Assembly: GCA_016704445.1 (NCBI GenBank)
Contig: JADJAE010000160.1
Span: 248,001-312,000, forward strand
DNA from: Deltaproteobacteria bacterium
GTDB lineage: Bacteria; Myxococcota_A; Polyangia; Polyangiales; Ga0077539
DNA length: 64,000 bases
Direction: 5' to 3'
The notes under the pieces are model-generated. The model was not told the DNA's origin. It ran no database searches and saw nothing but the letters and a program-made list of their open reading frames with translations. This document shows positions 54,896-63,638 of this stretch, piece after piece. Within the stretch, counting starts at the first letter, position 1. Each line of letters begins with the position of its first letter. The position numbers and the translations under genes are program-made.

Positions 54896-56791
54896 ATGTG
54901 CGGCATCGCCGGCCTCGCGCTCCCTGACGACGTGCTCCCCGACGCGGCCCTCGTGCGCGCCATGGCCGACCGCCTCGCGCACCGCGGCCCCGACGCCCAC
55001 GGGGTGCTCGCCATGCCCGGCTGCACCTTCGGCCACCGGCGGCTCTCCATCGTCGACCTCTCCGACCTCGCGGCGCAGCCCATGCGCTCCCCCGACGAGT
55101 CCGCGATGCTCACCTTCAACGGCGAGATCTACGACTTCGCCGCGCTGCGCGACGAGCTCGCGGCGCAGGGCTACGCCTTCCGCGGCCGCTCCGACACCGA
55201 GGTGCTGCTGCACGCCCTCGACGCCTGGGGTGACGGCGCGCTCCAGCGCATCCACGGCATGTTCGCCTTCGGCCACTGGAGCGCCCGGGACCGCGCGCTC
55301 ACCCTCGTCCGCGACCGCTTCGGCAAGAAGCCCCTCTACTACGCCCCGCTCGGCGACGACTCCGGCCGCGGCGGCGTGGCCTTCGCGAGCGAGCTCTCGG
55401 CCCTGCTGGTGCACCCCGAGGTGCGCGCCCGGCGCGAGGTCGACCCGGTCGCGGTGGCGCAGTACCTCGTGCACGAGTTCGTGCCGCAGCCGCGCTCCAT
55501 CCTCGCACAGGTGCGAAAGCTCGGCCCCGGTGAGCGACTTCGCTGGAGCGCCCGAGAGGGCATCACCCACGAGCGCTGGTGGGCGCCTCGCACCGGGGTG
55601 CGCCTGCGAGGCGACGAGCGTGAGCTCACCCAGGAGCTCTCTCGCCGCGTCGAGCGCGCGGTCTCCCGGCGCCTGGTGGCCGACGTGCCGGTGGGGGTGT
55701 TCCTGAGCGGGGGCATCGACTCCAGCTTCGTGGCGGCCTGCGCGGCGGCGACGCACCCGCGCGTGAAGACCTTCGCCATCGGCTTCGACGACCCGAGCTT
55801 CGACGAGAGCGCCCACGCCGAGCTGGTCGCCCGCCACCTCGGCACCGACCACGTCACCGAGGTGCTCTCCGAGCGAGCCCTCATCGACCTCGTGGCGCCG
55901 ACCCTCGACGCCATGGACGAGCCCCACGCCGACAGCTCCATCCTCCCGACGACGATGCTGGCGAGGCTCGCCCGCCGCGACGTCACGGTGGCGCTCGGCG
56001 GCGACGGCGGCGACGAGATCCTCGCGGGCTACCCCACCTTCGTGGCCGATCAGGTGCTCTCCCGGCTGCCGACCAGCGCCACCGCGGGCCGCCTCCTGGG
56101 CGCACTCGCTCGGCTGATGCCCGCGACGGACGCGAACTTCTCCACGGCCTTCAAGCTCCAGCAGATGGCGCAGGGGATGCGGTCGCGCGGGGCCGAGCGC
56201 CACGCCCGCTGGCTCGCCCCGGTGGACCCTGACTCGCTCCCCTCGCTGCTCGGCGACGCGCTCCGCAGCGGGGCCGCGCATTCGCTCGACGCGGCGCGCG
56301 CGGCGGGCCTCGGGGCTGCGACGGACTTCGACGCGGCGACGGCCTTCTACCTCCAGGTGTACCTGTCCGAGGGCGTGCTCCAGAAGGTCGACCGCGCGAC
56401 GATGCGGGTCTCGCTGGAGGCGCGCGCGCCGCTGCTCGACACCGACGTGGTGACCTTCTGCCTCGCGCTCCCTGAGCGGCTGCGACTTCGGGGGACGACC
56501 ACGAAGTACCTGCTCCGCAAGGCGCTTGGAGCGAGGGTCCCGAAGTCCATCCTCGAGCGCCCGAAGAAGGGCTTCGGCGCGCCGGTGGGGCGCTGGCTGC
56601 GGGGCCCACTGAGAGAGCTGATGCTCGACACCCTGTCGCCTGCGAGGCTGCGGGCCACCGGGTGGTTTTCCCCCGCGGTGGTCGAGCGGGCGATGAGCGA
56701 GCACCTCTCGGGAGCGCGCGATCACCGGAAGCTGCTCTACTCGCTGCTGGTGCTGGAGCACTGGCGTCGCCGATGGCTGGAGGCCGCGTGA
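54896..56791 (+). CDS. asnB: Asparagine synthase (glutamine-hydrolysing)
   Basis: A 631-residue class B synthetase. Cys2 (MCGIAGLALP) is the glutaminase nucleophile, followed by RLAHRGPDAHG, GHRRLSIVDLS and FNGEIYDF. The synthase half has the PP-loop FLSGGIDSSFVAA, VALGGDGGDEILAGY and the C-terminal KYLLRKALG...RPKKGFGAPVGRWLRGPL. Next to a GT2 gene, AsnB-like enzymes often amidate sugars or exopolysaccharide building blocks rather than make free asparagine, so the substrate is open. TACAAC lies 7 nt before the ATG. The next gene starts inside its stop codon. Confidence 0.95.
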   Translation: MCGIAGLALPDDVLPDAALVRAMADRLAHRGPDAHGVLAMPGCTFGHRRLSIVDLSDLAAQPMRSPDESAMLTFNGEIYDFAALRDELAAQGYAFRGRSDTEVLLHALDAWGDGALQRIHGMFAFGHWSARDRALTLVRDRFGKKPLYYAPLGDDSGRGGVAFASELSALLVHPEVRARREVDPVAVAQYLVHEFVPQPRSILAQVRKLGPGERLRWSAREGITHERWWAPRTGVRLRGDERELTQELSRRVERAVSRRLVADVPVGVFLSGGIDSSFVAACAAATHPRVKTFAIGFDDPSFDESAHAELVARHLGTDHVTEVLSERALIDLVAPTLDAMDEPHADSSILPTTMLARLARRDVTVALGGDGGDEILAGYPTFVADQVLSRLPTSATAGRLLGALARLMPATDANFSTAFKLQQMAQGMRSRGAERHARWLAPVDPDSLPSLLGDALRSGAAHSLDAARAAGLGAATDFDAATAFYLQVYLSEGVLQKVDRATMRVSLEARAPLLDTDVVTFCLALPERLRLRGTTTKYLLRKALGARVPKSILERPKKGFGAPVGRWLRGPLRELMLDTLSPARLRATGWFSPAVVERAMSEHLSGARDHRKLLYSLLVLEHWRRRWLEAA

Positions 56792-57655
56792 GGCCCATCG
56801 CGCGCGACGCCCTCGGGGTGCTCGTCGCCCTGGCGGCGCTGGGCGGCTCGTGGTGGGCCCTCGAGCGCGCCCGGGAGAAGACCGATCCGCGCCGCGCGGT
56901 GGTGAGGATGATCCGTCGCGAGGCGGGGCCGCGCGACCTGGTGGTGGTGACCGACGAGGCCCCGGAGCTCGTGGCGATGGCGTCGCCGGTGCCTGCGCTC
57001 TGGGGTGTCCCCCAGATGGACGACCTCCACGGCGTGCGTCGCGTGTACGGGGTGGCTCCGACGGCCTCCGCGCTGGCGCCGCTGCTGGGCCGCTTCGGCT
57101 CCGGGGCGACGGTCGATCGGGAGGGTCGGGCGCTGCGCTGGGAGATCGCCGCGCAGCACCTGGGCCGGGTGGTCTTCGACGCCTCGCACGAGCTCGGGGC
57201 GAGGGTGACCGCCGAGCGCGTGGGCGGCGCCGACAACGGCCCGTGCCCGCTCGAAGGCGCCGTCCTCGGCTGCCACGGCCCCGAGTGGAACCGCGTGCGC
57301 GCCGAGCCCCACCGCTTCGACGGCGCCGAGATGCGCTGCATCTACGCGCACCCCCAGACCGACGGGACGCTCACCTTCCGCTTCACCGGCTCTGCCCCCG
57401 GCGCGCGCTCTCGTCGGCGCGGTGGGCATCGACGACGCGGGGTGGTTTCCGACCGGCGCGGTGGTGACGGCGAGCATCACGCTTCGCCTGGAGGGTCAGG
57501 CCGAGATGGTGCGCGAGGTGCGCGCGGTCAACCGCAAGGGCGTCACGGGCTACCGCTTCGAGCTGCCCCACGCCCCGGGTGAGGCGACGATGACGGTGAC
57601 CACGCCCGACGCCGGGGCGCGGCAGTTCTGCTTTACGTTCGTTCTGGCGGAGTGA
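56788..57655 (+). pseudogene. Membrane-anchored protein of unknown function, one frameshift
   Basis: It starts at a GTG (56788) overlapping the asnB stop (GTGA), or at ATG 56773. One N-terminal helix (ARDALGVLVALAALGGSWWAL) precedes an extracytoplasmic domain (DLVVVTDEAPELVAMASPVPALWGVPQ). The frame leaves its logical course near 57400: GTLTFRFTGSAP should continue with ARALVGAVGIDDAGWFPTG, found one frame over and running to 57655. Removing one C from the CCCCC run (about 57398-57402) restores about 288 residues. The tail overlaps the convergent diguanylate cyclase by 23 bp. It is probably a partner of the GT2/AsnB pair. Confidence 0.75.
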
Positions 57656-59069
57656 CGTCGTCGGCCTCGCCGGCGACCTCGACGCGGTTGCGCCCCAGGC
57701 TCTTGGCCCGGTAGAGCGCCCGGTCGGCGGAGTCGATGAACGCGTCGAGCCCCTTGCCGTCGAAGGTCGCCACGCCGACCGAGACCGTGATGGGAACGCT
57801 CTTGCCGCTGTCGAGCAGGCACGGCGTACGGGCGATGGAGCCGCGCACCCGCTCGGCCACGACGCGCGCCGTGGCCGCGGAGGCTCCGTCGAGCACGAGG
57901 AGAAACTCCTCGCCGCCCCAGCGCGCGGTGAGGTCGTTGCCGCGGGCGACGGCGCGCAGCACCTCGGCGACGTGGCAGAGCACGCGATCGCCCGATGCGT
58001 GGCCGTAGGTGTCGTTGATGCTCTTGAAGAAGTCGACGTCGATGAGGGCGATGGAGAGGGTGCTCTCCTTGAGGTCGCGGCGGGCCAGCTCGTCGAGGCG
58101 GAGCGAGGCCGCGCGGCGGTTGGCCAGCGCCGTGAGGGCGTCCGTCGAGGCGAGTCGTCGGGTCTCCTCCAGCAGACCGACGGCGTGCAGCGGCAGCGCG
58201 AGCTCGCGGGCGGCGAGGGTGAGCACCGCGGCCTCGTCGCGGCCCAGCGAGGCCCGCGAGGCGCAGAGCCCGACCCGCCCCAGCAGCTTGCCCCGCAGCA
58301 GCACCGGGAGCGCGGTGACGGCCCCGTCCGGGAGCTCATCGGCCGCGAGCGCGTCGCTCACCACCCGCAGCTCCACCGGGCCGTCCGAGGGCGACACCAC
58401 GGACTGCACCGCCCCGGGGATCGCCCTCCCTCCGTGCCGAGGGTGCTGGTGGATGAACACCCGCACGCCGTGGCGGCGAGGCACCGAGAGGGCCAGCCAG
58501 GAGTACGCCACGATGTCGGTCATCAGCCGGGAGAACGCGTTGAAGAGGCCGTCGATGTCGGCGGCGTCGAAGGCGAGGGAGCGCAGCTCGCCCACCACCA
58601 CCGCCTCGAAGAGCGCGTGGTCGAGCAGCACCGAGAGGCGTCCGGGGATGGTGCTTCGCCGCAGCCCCGGATCGCCCGGCAACGACACCCGAGGGGGCGC
58701 CTCGCTGCCCGGAGGGACGAGCTTCTCCAGCTCGGCCACGAGGCGGTCGGGGTCGTTGCGGTCGAGGAAGGCGTTGGCCCCGGAGCGCTGCGCCCAGAAG
58801 CGGGCGCGCCGGTCGGCGCTGGTGGTGCAGAGCAGCACAGGGATGTGCGCGGTGGCGGGCTCGCCGCGCAGGAGCTGACAGAGCTGGAGCCCGGAGAGGC
58901 CCGGCATCCACAGGTCTGTGACGACCGCATCCGGCGGGGCCGATAGCGCGGAAATCAAGGCCTCCTCCGCGTCGGCGGCGACGCGGACGGACCATCCGGC
59001 GTTCTCCAGTTTCTGCGCGACGGCAGCTTGGAGCGCGGGGCTGTCGTCGACCAGAAGAACCCGACGCAT
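57633..59069 (-). CDS. Response-regulator diguanylate cyclase (REC - GAF-like - GGDEF)
   Basis: 478 residues from the ATG at 59069 (MRRVLLVDDS). The receiver domain (1-118) has the acidic pair DD, the phospho-acceptor Asp52 (VVTDLWMPG) and the LLCTTS segment. A middle domain (about 140-290) resembles GAF. The GGDEF domain carries an active GGEEF at 385-389 and an intact inhibitory I-site RGND at 376-379, so it should make cyclic di-GMP under product inhibition and phosphorylation control. No histidine kinase is adjacent. It is divergent from the TonB-dependent receptor. Confidence 0.94.
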   Translation of the reverse strand: MRRVLLVDDSPALQAAVAQKLENAGWSVRVAADAEEALISALSAPPDAVVTDLWMPGLSGLQLCQLLRGEPATAHIPVLLCTTSADRRARFWAQRSGANAFLDRNDPDRLVAELEKLVPPGSEAPPRVSLPGDPGLRRSTIPGRLSVLLDHALFEAVVVGELRSLAFDAADIDGLFNAFSRLMTDIVAYSWLALSVPRRHGVRVFIHQHPRHGGRAIPGAVQSVVSPSDGPVELRVVSDALAADELPDGAVTALPVLLRGKLLGRVGLCASRASLGRDEAAVLTLAARELALPLHAVGLLEETRRLASTDALTALANRRAASLRLDELARRDLKESTLSIALIDVDFFKSINDTYGHASGDRVLCHVAEVLRAVARGNDLTARWGGEEFLLVLDGASAATARVVAERVRGSIARTPCLLDSGKSVPITVSVGVATFDGKGLDAFIDSADRALYRAKSLGRNRVEVAGEADDVTPPERT

Positions 59070-59100
59070 CCGAGTGCGAAGCAGGGTGCCCCATCGCTCC

Positions 59101-59167
59101 GCAGGGGCGCAACCCCAAGCTTGCAGTTCTCGCGGGGTAGCGACCCCCTCGGGAGTCTTCTCGGGGT
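59101..59167 (+). promoter_or_regulatory. Alternative GGGG/CCCC hairpins in the leader of the TonB-dependent receptor gene
   Basis: GGGG (59104) can pair with CCCC (59113). GGGGT (59134-59138) can pair with ACCCC (59143-59147) over AGCG, and the same ACCCC can instead pair with GGGGT at 59163-59167. The mutually exclusive pairing resembles an attenuator or riboswitch-like switch. I do not recognise a known riboswitch class. Confidence 0.35.
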
Positions 59168-59184
59168 ACACCCGCGGCCGTCCG

Positions 59185-61179
59185 GTGTTGCTGCGCCCGT
59201 GTGGATGGACCTTGCTTGGCTGCTCGCTGCTCGCCCCGGGCGCGTGGGCGCAGACCGCTGTCCCGACGGCGACGGTGCGGGCCCCCCGGCGCCCCTCCTG
59301 GGACGATCCCTCCGCCACCCTGGGCGCGAGCACCTCCATCGACCTCCGTGAGCGGGCTCAGCTCGCGGCGGGCATCGGATCGCTCCTCGAAGAAGCGCCC
59401 GGACTCCACGTCCGCCGCAACGGAGGCGACCTCGCGACGGAGTCCCTGGTGCTGCGCGGCGCCTCGTCGGCGCACCTCACCGTGGCGCTCGACGGGGTGG
59501 TGCTCAACGACGCGGCGAGCGACGGGGTCGACCTGTCCGCGATCCCCCCGGCGCTGATCGAGCGGGCGGACGTGTACCGGGGCGTCGGTCCGGTGCGCCT
59601 TGGGGTGGGGGCCCTCGGGGGGGCGATCGACCTGCGGCTACGCGATGTCTCCGAGCGTCCTGTCGCCTGGGCCGCCGCGGGGGCCGGGTCCTTCGGGGCG
59701 AGGCGGGCGTCGGCGGGCGCAGGGGCGGGCGTCGGGCCGCTGCGGATGCTCTTCGCGCTCAACTACCGAGGCACCGACGGCAATTTCCCTTATTACGAGC
59801 CCGGTAATCGCACGCTCTCCGGGGGACGGGTGACCGACCGGGTGAACAACGGCGGCGACGCGCTCGACGGGCTCTACCGGGTCTGCCTCGGGGCCCCGGC
59901 GTCGCGCTCGTCGGGCTGCCTCCTGGTGCTCGGCGGATGGATGCACCGCGGGGTCGCCGGCCCTGGTGAGACCGCGGTGGTGGGTCCCTTCCAGGAGCAG
60001 CGCCGGCTGCTCACGCGGGGCTCCTGGGCGTGGCGCCTCGACGGCTGGGAGGTCGAGCTCTCCGGCACCGCCATGGTGCGCGGCGACCTCTTCGACGGGC
60101 GAGGCGCGGCGGGCGGAGTGTCGATCACCGGCTACCGGGCGACGAGCGACACGTGGCGCGCTCAGGGGGAGGTGAGGGCGCGGCGTCGCTCGGGCAGGGT
60201 CACCCACGAGGCGCTGCTGCGCGGTCGGCAGGAGGGCTTCGTCCCGGGCGCCGGGGCGACGCTGGTGGACGCCTCCCGACGGGCGCTCACCGCGGGCCTG
60301 GAGTCGACGCTGGCGCTCGGTCCGCTGCGGGCGTCGGCGGGCTTCGTGGCGGAGGCGATCGCCGACGAGACGCCCTCCCGGAGCGAGGCGATGAACCTGC
60401 TCAGCCCGAGGCTGGGGGTGCACCTCGCGGTGCGGCCGTGGCTGCAGCTCCGGGCGCACGGAGGGCTCGCGGCGAGGGCGCCGACGCTGCCGGAGCGCTT
60501 CGGCGATCGGGGGGTGATCGTGGGCAACGCTTCGCTGCGTCCGGAGCGATCGCGCTTCGTCGACGCCTCGCTGGCGGTCGAGACCCGCAGTGGGTCGTGG
60601 AGGGTGAGCGCCGAGCTCGGCGGGTACCTCCGCGACGCGACGGACCTCATCGCGCTGGTGCAGGTGGGGCCCGGTCGCTTTCGCGCGGAGAACTTCGGGC
60701 GGGTGTCCATCACCGGCCTCGAGCTTGGGGCGAGGGTGCGTTGGCGCGATCACCTGACGCTGACGCTGGCGGGCGCGCTGGTCGACCCGGCGCTCGTGGG
60801 CGACGACGGGGCGACCGGGAGGAGCGTCCCTGGGGTTCCGTGGGCGGACCTCTCGGTGAGCGTGGAGGGTAGGGTCGGCGGCGCTCGCGCGGCGCTCTCG
60901 GTGTCCGCGGTGTCGTCCGCGTGGCTAGACCGGTCGAACTGCACCGCCATCCCGGCGAGGGCCCTGGGCCACCTGCGCCTCGGCTGGTCGCCGCGCTTCC
61001 TCGGGGGATGGGGAGCGACGCTGGAGGTGACCAACCTGCTCGACCAGCGCACGGCGAGCCAGACGCTCTGCAACCCGATCGGGGACGTGACCGCGGTGAC
61101 CGCGCCGATCCAGGACTTCCTGGGCTATCCGCTGCCCGGGAGGGCGGTGTTCGGGGGGGTCGTTTACGAGGTGCGGTAA
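59185..61179 (+). CDS. TonB-dependent outer-membrane receptor
   Basis: About 664 residues if the GTG at 59185 is the start; it begins a signal peptide (LLRPCGWTLLGCSLLAPGAWAQ). The plug domain follows: LEEAPGLHVRRNGGDLATES, LVLRGASSAHLTVALDGVVLNDAA, PPALIERADVYRGVGPVRLGVGALGGAIDL. The barrel of about 450 residues ends with the usual pattern ...VNTNLLDQ-like (VTNLLDQRTASQ), GYPLPGRAVFGGVVYEVR. Such receptors import metal chelates, cobalamin or sugars. The ligand is unknown, but the ECF sigma / FecR pair lies just beyond (convergent). A structured leader precedes it. Confidence 0.9.
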   Translation: MLLRPCGWTLLGCSLLAPGAWAQTAVPTATVRAPRRPSWDDPSATLGASTSIDLRERAQLAAGIGSLLEEAPGLHVRRNGGDLATESLVLRGASSAHLTVALDGVVLNDAASDGVDLSAIPPALIERADVYRGVGPVRLGVGALGGAIDLRLRDVSERPVAWAAAGAGSFGARRASAGAGAGVGPLRMLFALNYRGTDGNFPYYEPGNRTLSGGRVTDRVNNGGDALDGLYRVCLGAPASRSSGCLLVLGGWMHRGVAGPGETAVVGPFQEQRRLLTRGSWAWRLDGWEVELSGTAMVRGDLFDGRGAAGGVSITGYRATSDTWRAQGEVRARRRSGRVTHEALLRGRQEGFVPGAGATLVDASRRALTAGLESTLALGPLRASAGFVAEAIADETPSRSEAMNLLSPRLGVHLAVRPWLQLRAHGGLAARAPTLPERFGDRGVIVGNASLRPERSRFVDASLAVETRSGSWRVSAELGGYLRDATDLIALVQVGPGRFRAENFGRVSITGLELGARVRWRDHLTLTLAGALVDPALVGDDGATGRSVPGVPWADLSVSVEGRVGGARAALSVSAVSSAWLDRSNCTAIPARALGHLRLGWSPRFLGGWGATLEVTNLLDQRTASQTLCNPIGDVTAVTAPIQDFLGYPLPGRAVFGGVVYEVR

Positions 61180-61192
61180 GGTCGGGGCAGGA

Positions 61193-62686
61193 TCAGCGCG
61201 AACCGCGATCAAGGGGGATGGCGAAGCGGTAGGCGTTGCGCCACGGGCTGCCGTGGACGAAGGGCGCCTGGGTCTCCAGGCAGCTGCGGGCACCTGCGAC
61301 CGACGGGTCGGACGAGGCGAGCGAGGCCTGGCCCGACGGCGAGACGGCCACCTCGATGCGACCGGTGATCGGCTGCTGGCAGCGAAGACGCTCTACGCAG
61401 TCGCGGATGCAGCGGTTGAAGATCAAGGCCGCGCGCCTGGTCACGGCCTGCATCACCTGGTCGGGCGGCATGGTGTCGCCGGTCTCAGCCACGGATGGTG
61501 CCACCGGCGGGGCCACCGCGTTGGCCCGGTTGAGCGCGACCACCGGGGCGGCCGCGCTGCGGAAGGTCGCCCAGCGGGGAGTTCCCCCGGCGCCCAGCTC
61601 GAGGCGCATCTCCGAGCGACCGACGCGCGCCTGGATGGTTCCGGGGCCAGCGAGTCGGATGGACTCCAGGGCCGAGGGCAGGGCGCCATGGTCGAGCAGC
61701 GTCAGCGTGGCCGACGGGTCGATGGCGGGGATCGCGAAGCTCGTGCCCTGCGCCGAGAGCGCCGCGAGGTCGAGGGCGGCCGGGTCGTTCGCGGTGAGCT
61801 CCGTGCGCGTGGGGGCGCCGCCGTCGAGGGGAAGGTCGATCACGAGCGGACCGGTCACGGTGAGGGCCTCGGCCTCGCCCCGGCGGATGTCCGTGCGGCC
61901 AGAGAGCACCACGACCCGCAGCACCGACGACTCGACCCTCGCCACCACCGGACCATGCGACTCGACCGACCAGCCTCCGTGGAGCACCCGCACCGGCCCT
62001 GACCCGCCAGGCGCCGGGGTCATCGCCAGCGCTCCCCGGCCCAGGGTGACGGCGGTCTGCTCGGTGCGTAGCTGAGACAGCTCGATGGACGACCCGCTTC
62101 GGACGTCGGCGGTCCACCCGGGCCGCACGGTGAAGACCGCCCGGGCGGTGGCCGAGGTCTCGACGCTCGCTCCCTCGCGGAGCCCGGTGCTGCGAGAGAG
62201 CAGGGAGCCCTCGTCGTTGGCGCGCTCGTGGTACCGGGCGCCGCCTGCGGCCAGCAGCACCACGGCCTCGTAGGGGGTGAGCGTCGGCGCGGGCGACGGG
62301 GCCGGAGCGGGAGCCGGGGTGGGGCGCGCCACGACGGGCGCATCCACCGGGACGCCTCGGCTCTGGAGCAGCGCTCTCCCACCCAGCAGCAGGCCCACGC
62401 CCGCGGCCATCGCCAGACCGGTGGCGACCCACGAAGGAACCCTCGGCGAGGCCTTGAGCCTGCCCGAGCGGATCTCCTGGGAGACCCTCTGGGCCTCGCG
62501 GGCCAGCACGTCATCGAGGCGCTCCCAGGGCGGAGGGACGGGGGTGTGGCGCCGGGCCTCGTCGAGGGCCGCGAGGCCGCCGAGGAGGCGGGTGCACTCG
62601 GCGCAGCCCGCGAGGTGCGCCCGCAGGGCGGCGTCGGGAGCCGCGAGGTGCGCCTGGAGCGCGTCGATGGAGGGATGGTCGCTCAT
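61193..62686 (-). CDS. Anti-sigma-type protein with FecR-like domain
   Basis: A 497-residue protein translationally coupled to the ECF sigma gene (ATGA). The N-terminus has a zinc-finger-like HLAGCAECTRLL (Cys28, Cys31). A transmembrane helix lies near 85-108 (WVATGLAMAAGVGLLLGG), then a Pro/Ala linker and a FecR-type region (RSTGLREGASVETSATARAVFTV, GWTADVRSGSSIELSQLRTE, RVLHGGWSVESHGPVVARV). The last 90 residues (VTRRAALIFNRCIRDCVERL, PITGRIEVAVSPSGQASL) resemble the AgmX/TonB-C-like C-terminal domain of myxobacteria. It probably holds the sigma factor until an envelope signal arrives. Confidence 0.87.
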   Translation of the reverse strand: MSDHPSIDALQAHLAAPDAALRAHLAGCAECTRLLGGLAALDEARRHTPVPPPWERLDDVLAREAQRVSQEIRSGRLKASPRVPSWVATGLAMAAGVGLLLGGRALLQSRGVPVDAPVVARPTPAPAPAPSPAPTLTPYEAVVLLAAGGARYHERANDEGSLLSRSTGLREGASVETSATARAVFTVRPGWTADVRSGSSIELSQLRTEQTAVTLGRGALAMTPAPGGSGPVRVLHGGWSVESHGPVVARVESSVLRVVVLSGRTDIRRGEAEALTVTGPLVIDLPLDGGAPTRTELTANDPAALDLAALSAQGTSFAIPAIDPSATLTLLDHGALPSALESIRLAGPGTIQARVGRSEMRLELGAGGTPRWATFRSAAAPVVALNRANAVAPPVAPSVAETGDTMPPDQVMQAVTRRAALIFNRCIRDCVERLRCQQPITGRIEVAVSPSGQASLASSDPSVAGARSCLETQAPFVHGSPWRNAYRFAIPLDRGSR

Positions 62687-63357
62687 CGCGGGCTCACCGT
62701 CTCGGAGGTGGGATCGCTCGCCGCGAGCTCACGGGCAATGGACTCCAGCGTCGGGTCTCCGGCCATGGCTGCGTAGACCTCGCGGCGGGCATAGAACAGC
62801 CGGGTGCGCACGGTCAGCACGGGGCTGTCGACCATGGCGGCGATCTGCGCCGCGGGCACGCCGTCGAGGTCGTGGAGGATGAACACCGCGCGCTTCTTGT
62901 CCGAGAGGGTGTCGAGGATCTTGTAGAGGGCGCGCAGCCGCTGGTTGCGGGCGGCGTGGTCGACGGGGGAGTCGCCCTCCGGGGCGGCGGGCTCGTCGAG
63001 GAGCTCATTGCCCAGCCGCGGGCGGCTGCGGGCGGCGCGGAGGTGCATGAGGGTGACGTTGACGGTCACCCGGTGGAGCCAGGTGGTGAAGCGGGCGTCG
63101 CCGCGGAAGTTGGGCAGCGAGCGGAAGACCTGGATGAAGACCTCCTGCACCACGTCTTCGACCTCGGGCTTTGGGCCCAGGAGGCGCCCTACCAGCCGGG
63201 CGACGTCGCGACGGTGGTTGCGAAAGAGCTCCTGGAAGGCCCGCGCATCGCCCTCTCGGGCGCGCTGGACGTACGCGGGGGCGCTGTCGTCGTCACGTGT
63301 CACGCGGACATCCACGAAGGGGAACGAACGTACGAGGGTGGGTGCCATGGTCGACAT
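62683..63357 (-). CDS. ECF RNA polymerase sigma factor
   Basis: A 224-residue sigma-70 family protein. Region 2 reads DARAFQELFRNHRRDVARLVGRLLG...EDVVQEVFIQVFRSLPNFRGDARFTTWLHRVTVNV (shown in two landmarks), and region 4 reads LSDKKRAVFILHDLDGVPAAQIAAMVDSPVLTVRTRLFYARRE. A linker of about 30 residues lies between. An in-frame ATG at 63348 is an alternative start. It is co-transcribed with its putative anti-sigma; the combination implies control of an envelope-response regulon. Confidence 0.93.
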   Translation of the reverse strand: MSTMAPTLVRSFPFVDVRVTRDDDSAPAYVQRAREGDARAFQELFRNHRRDVARLVGRLLGPKPEVEDVVQEVFIQVFRSLPNFRGDARFTTWLHRVTVNVTLMHLRAARSRPRLGNELLDEPAAPEGDSPVDHAARNQRLRALYKILDTLSDKKRAVFILHDLDGVPAAQIAAMVDSPVLTVRTRLFYARREVYAAMAGDPTLESIARELAASDPTSETVSPR

Positions 63358-63449
63358 CGGGGGTTACCGAGCGACTGGTGCAGGTCAGGTCGTGGACATT
63401 CATCCGCACGTGCATCGTCCGCCATCCGGGCGGCGGAGGGAAAGCCCGA

Positions 63450-63530
63450 TCACGACCTGGCGCGCTGGAGCAGGCCGAGCAGGTCCGACGCCACGAGCCC
63501 GATGACGAGTACAACCACGACCAGTCCCAT
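63450..63530 (-). CDS. Small single-helix membrane peptide (26 aa)
   Basis: MGLVVVVLVIGLVASDLLGL and RARS: one membrane helix with a basic tail. AGAGG lies 8 nt before the ATG. It sits alone about 90 bp upstream of the sigma gene. It is small and could be chance, but hydrophobic mini-proteins with a good ribosome site are often real. Confidence 0.35.
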   Translation of the reverse strand: MGLVVVVLVIGLVASDLLGLLQRARS

Positions 63531-63625
63531 GGGCTGACCTCTGTGGGCGATGCCGCGCGGCCCATACAACTTTCCGGCGCGCTCTGTTTCGTCGGCCGGG
63601 GCAGCGGTCACCCGGGCATCTGGGC

Positions 63626-63631
63626 TATCAC
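63626..63631 (+). promoter_or_regulatory. -10-like hexamer TATCAC(T)
   Basis: It lies 7 nt before the ATG at 63639 of the HTH gene. Confidence 0.4.
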
Positions 63632-63638
63632 TGGGCGG

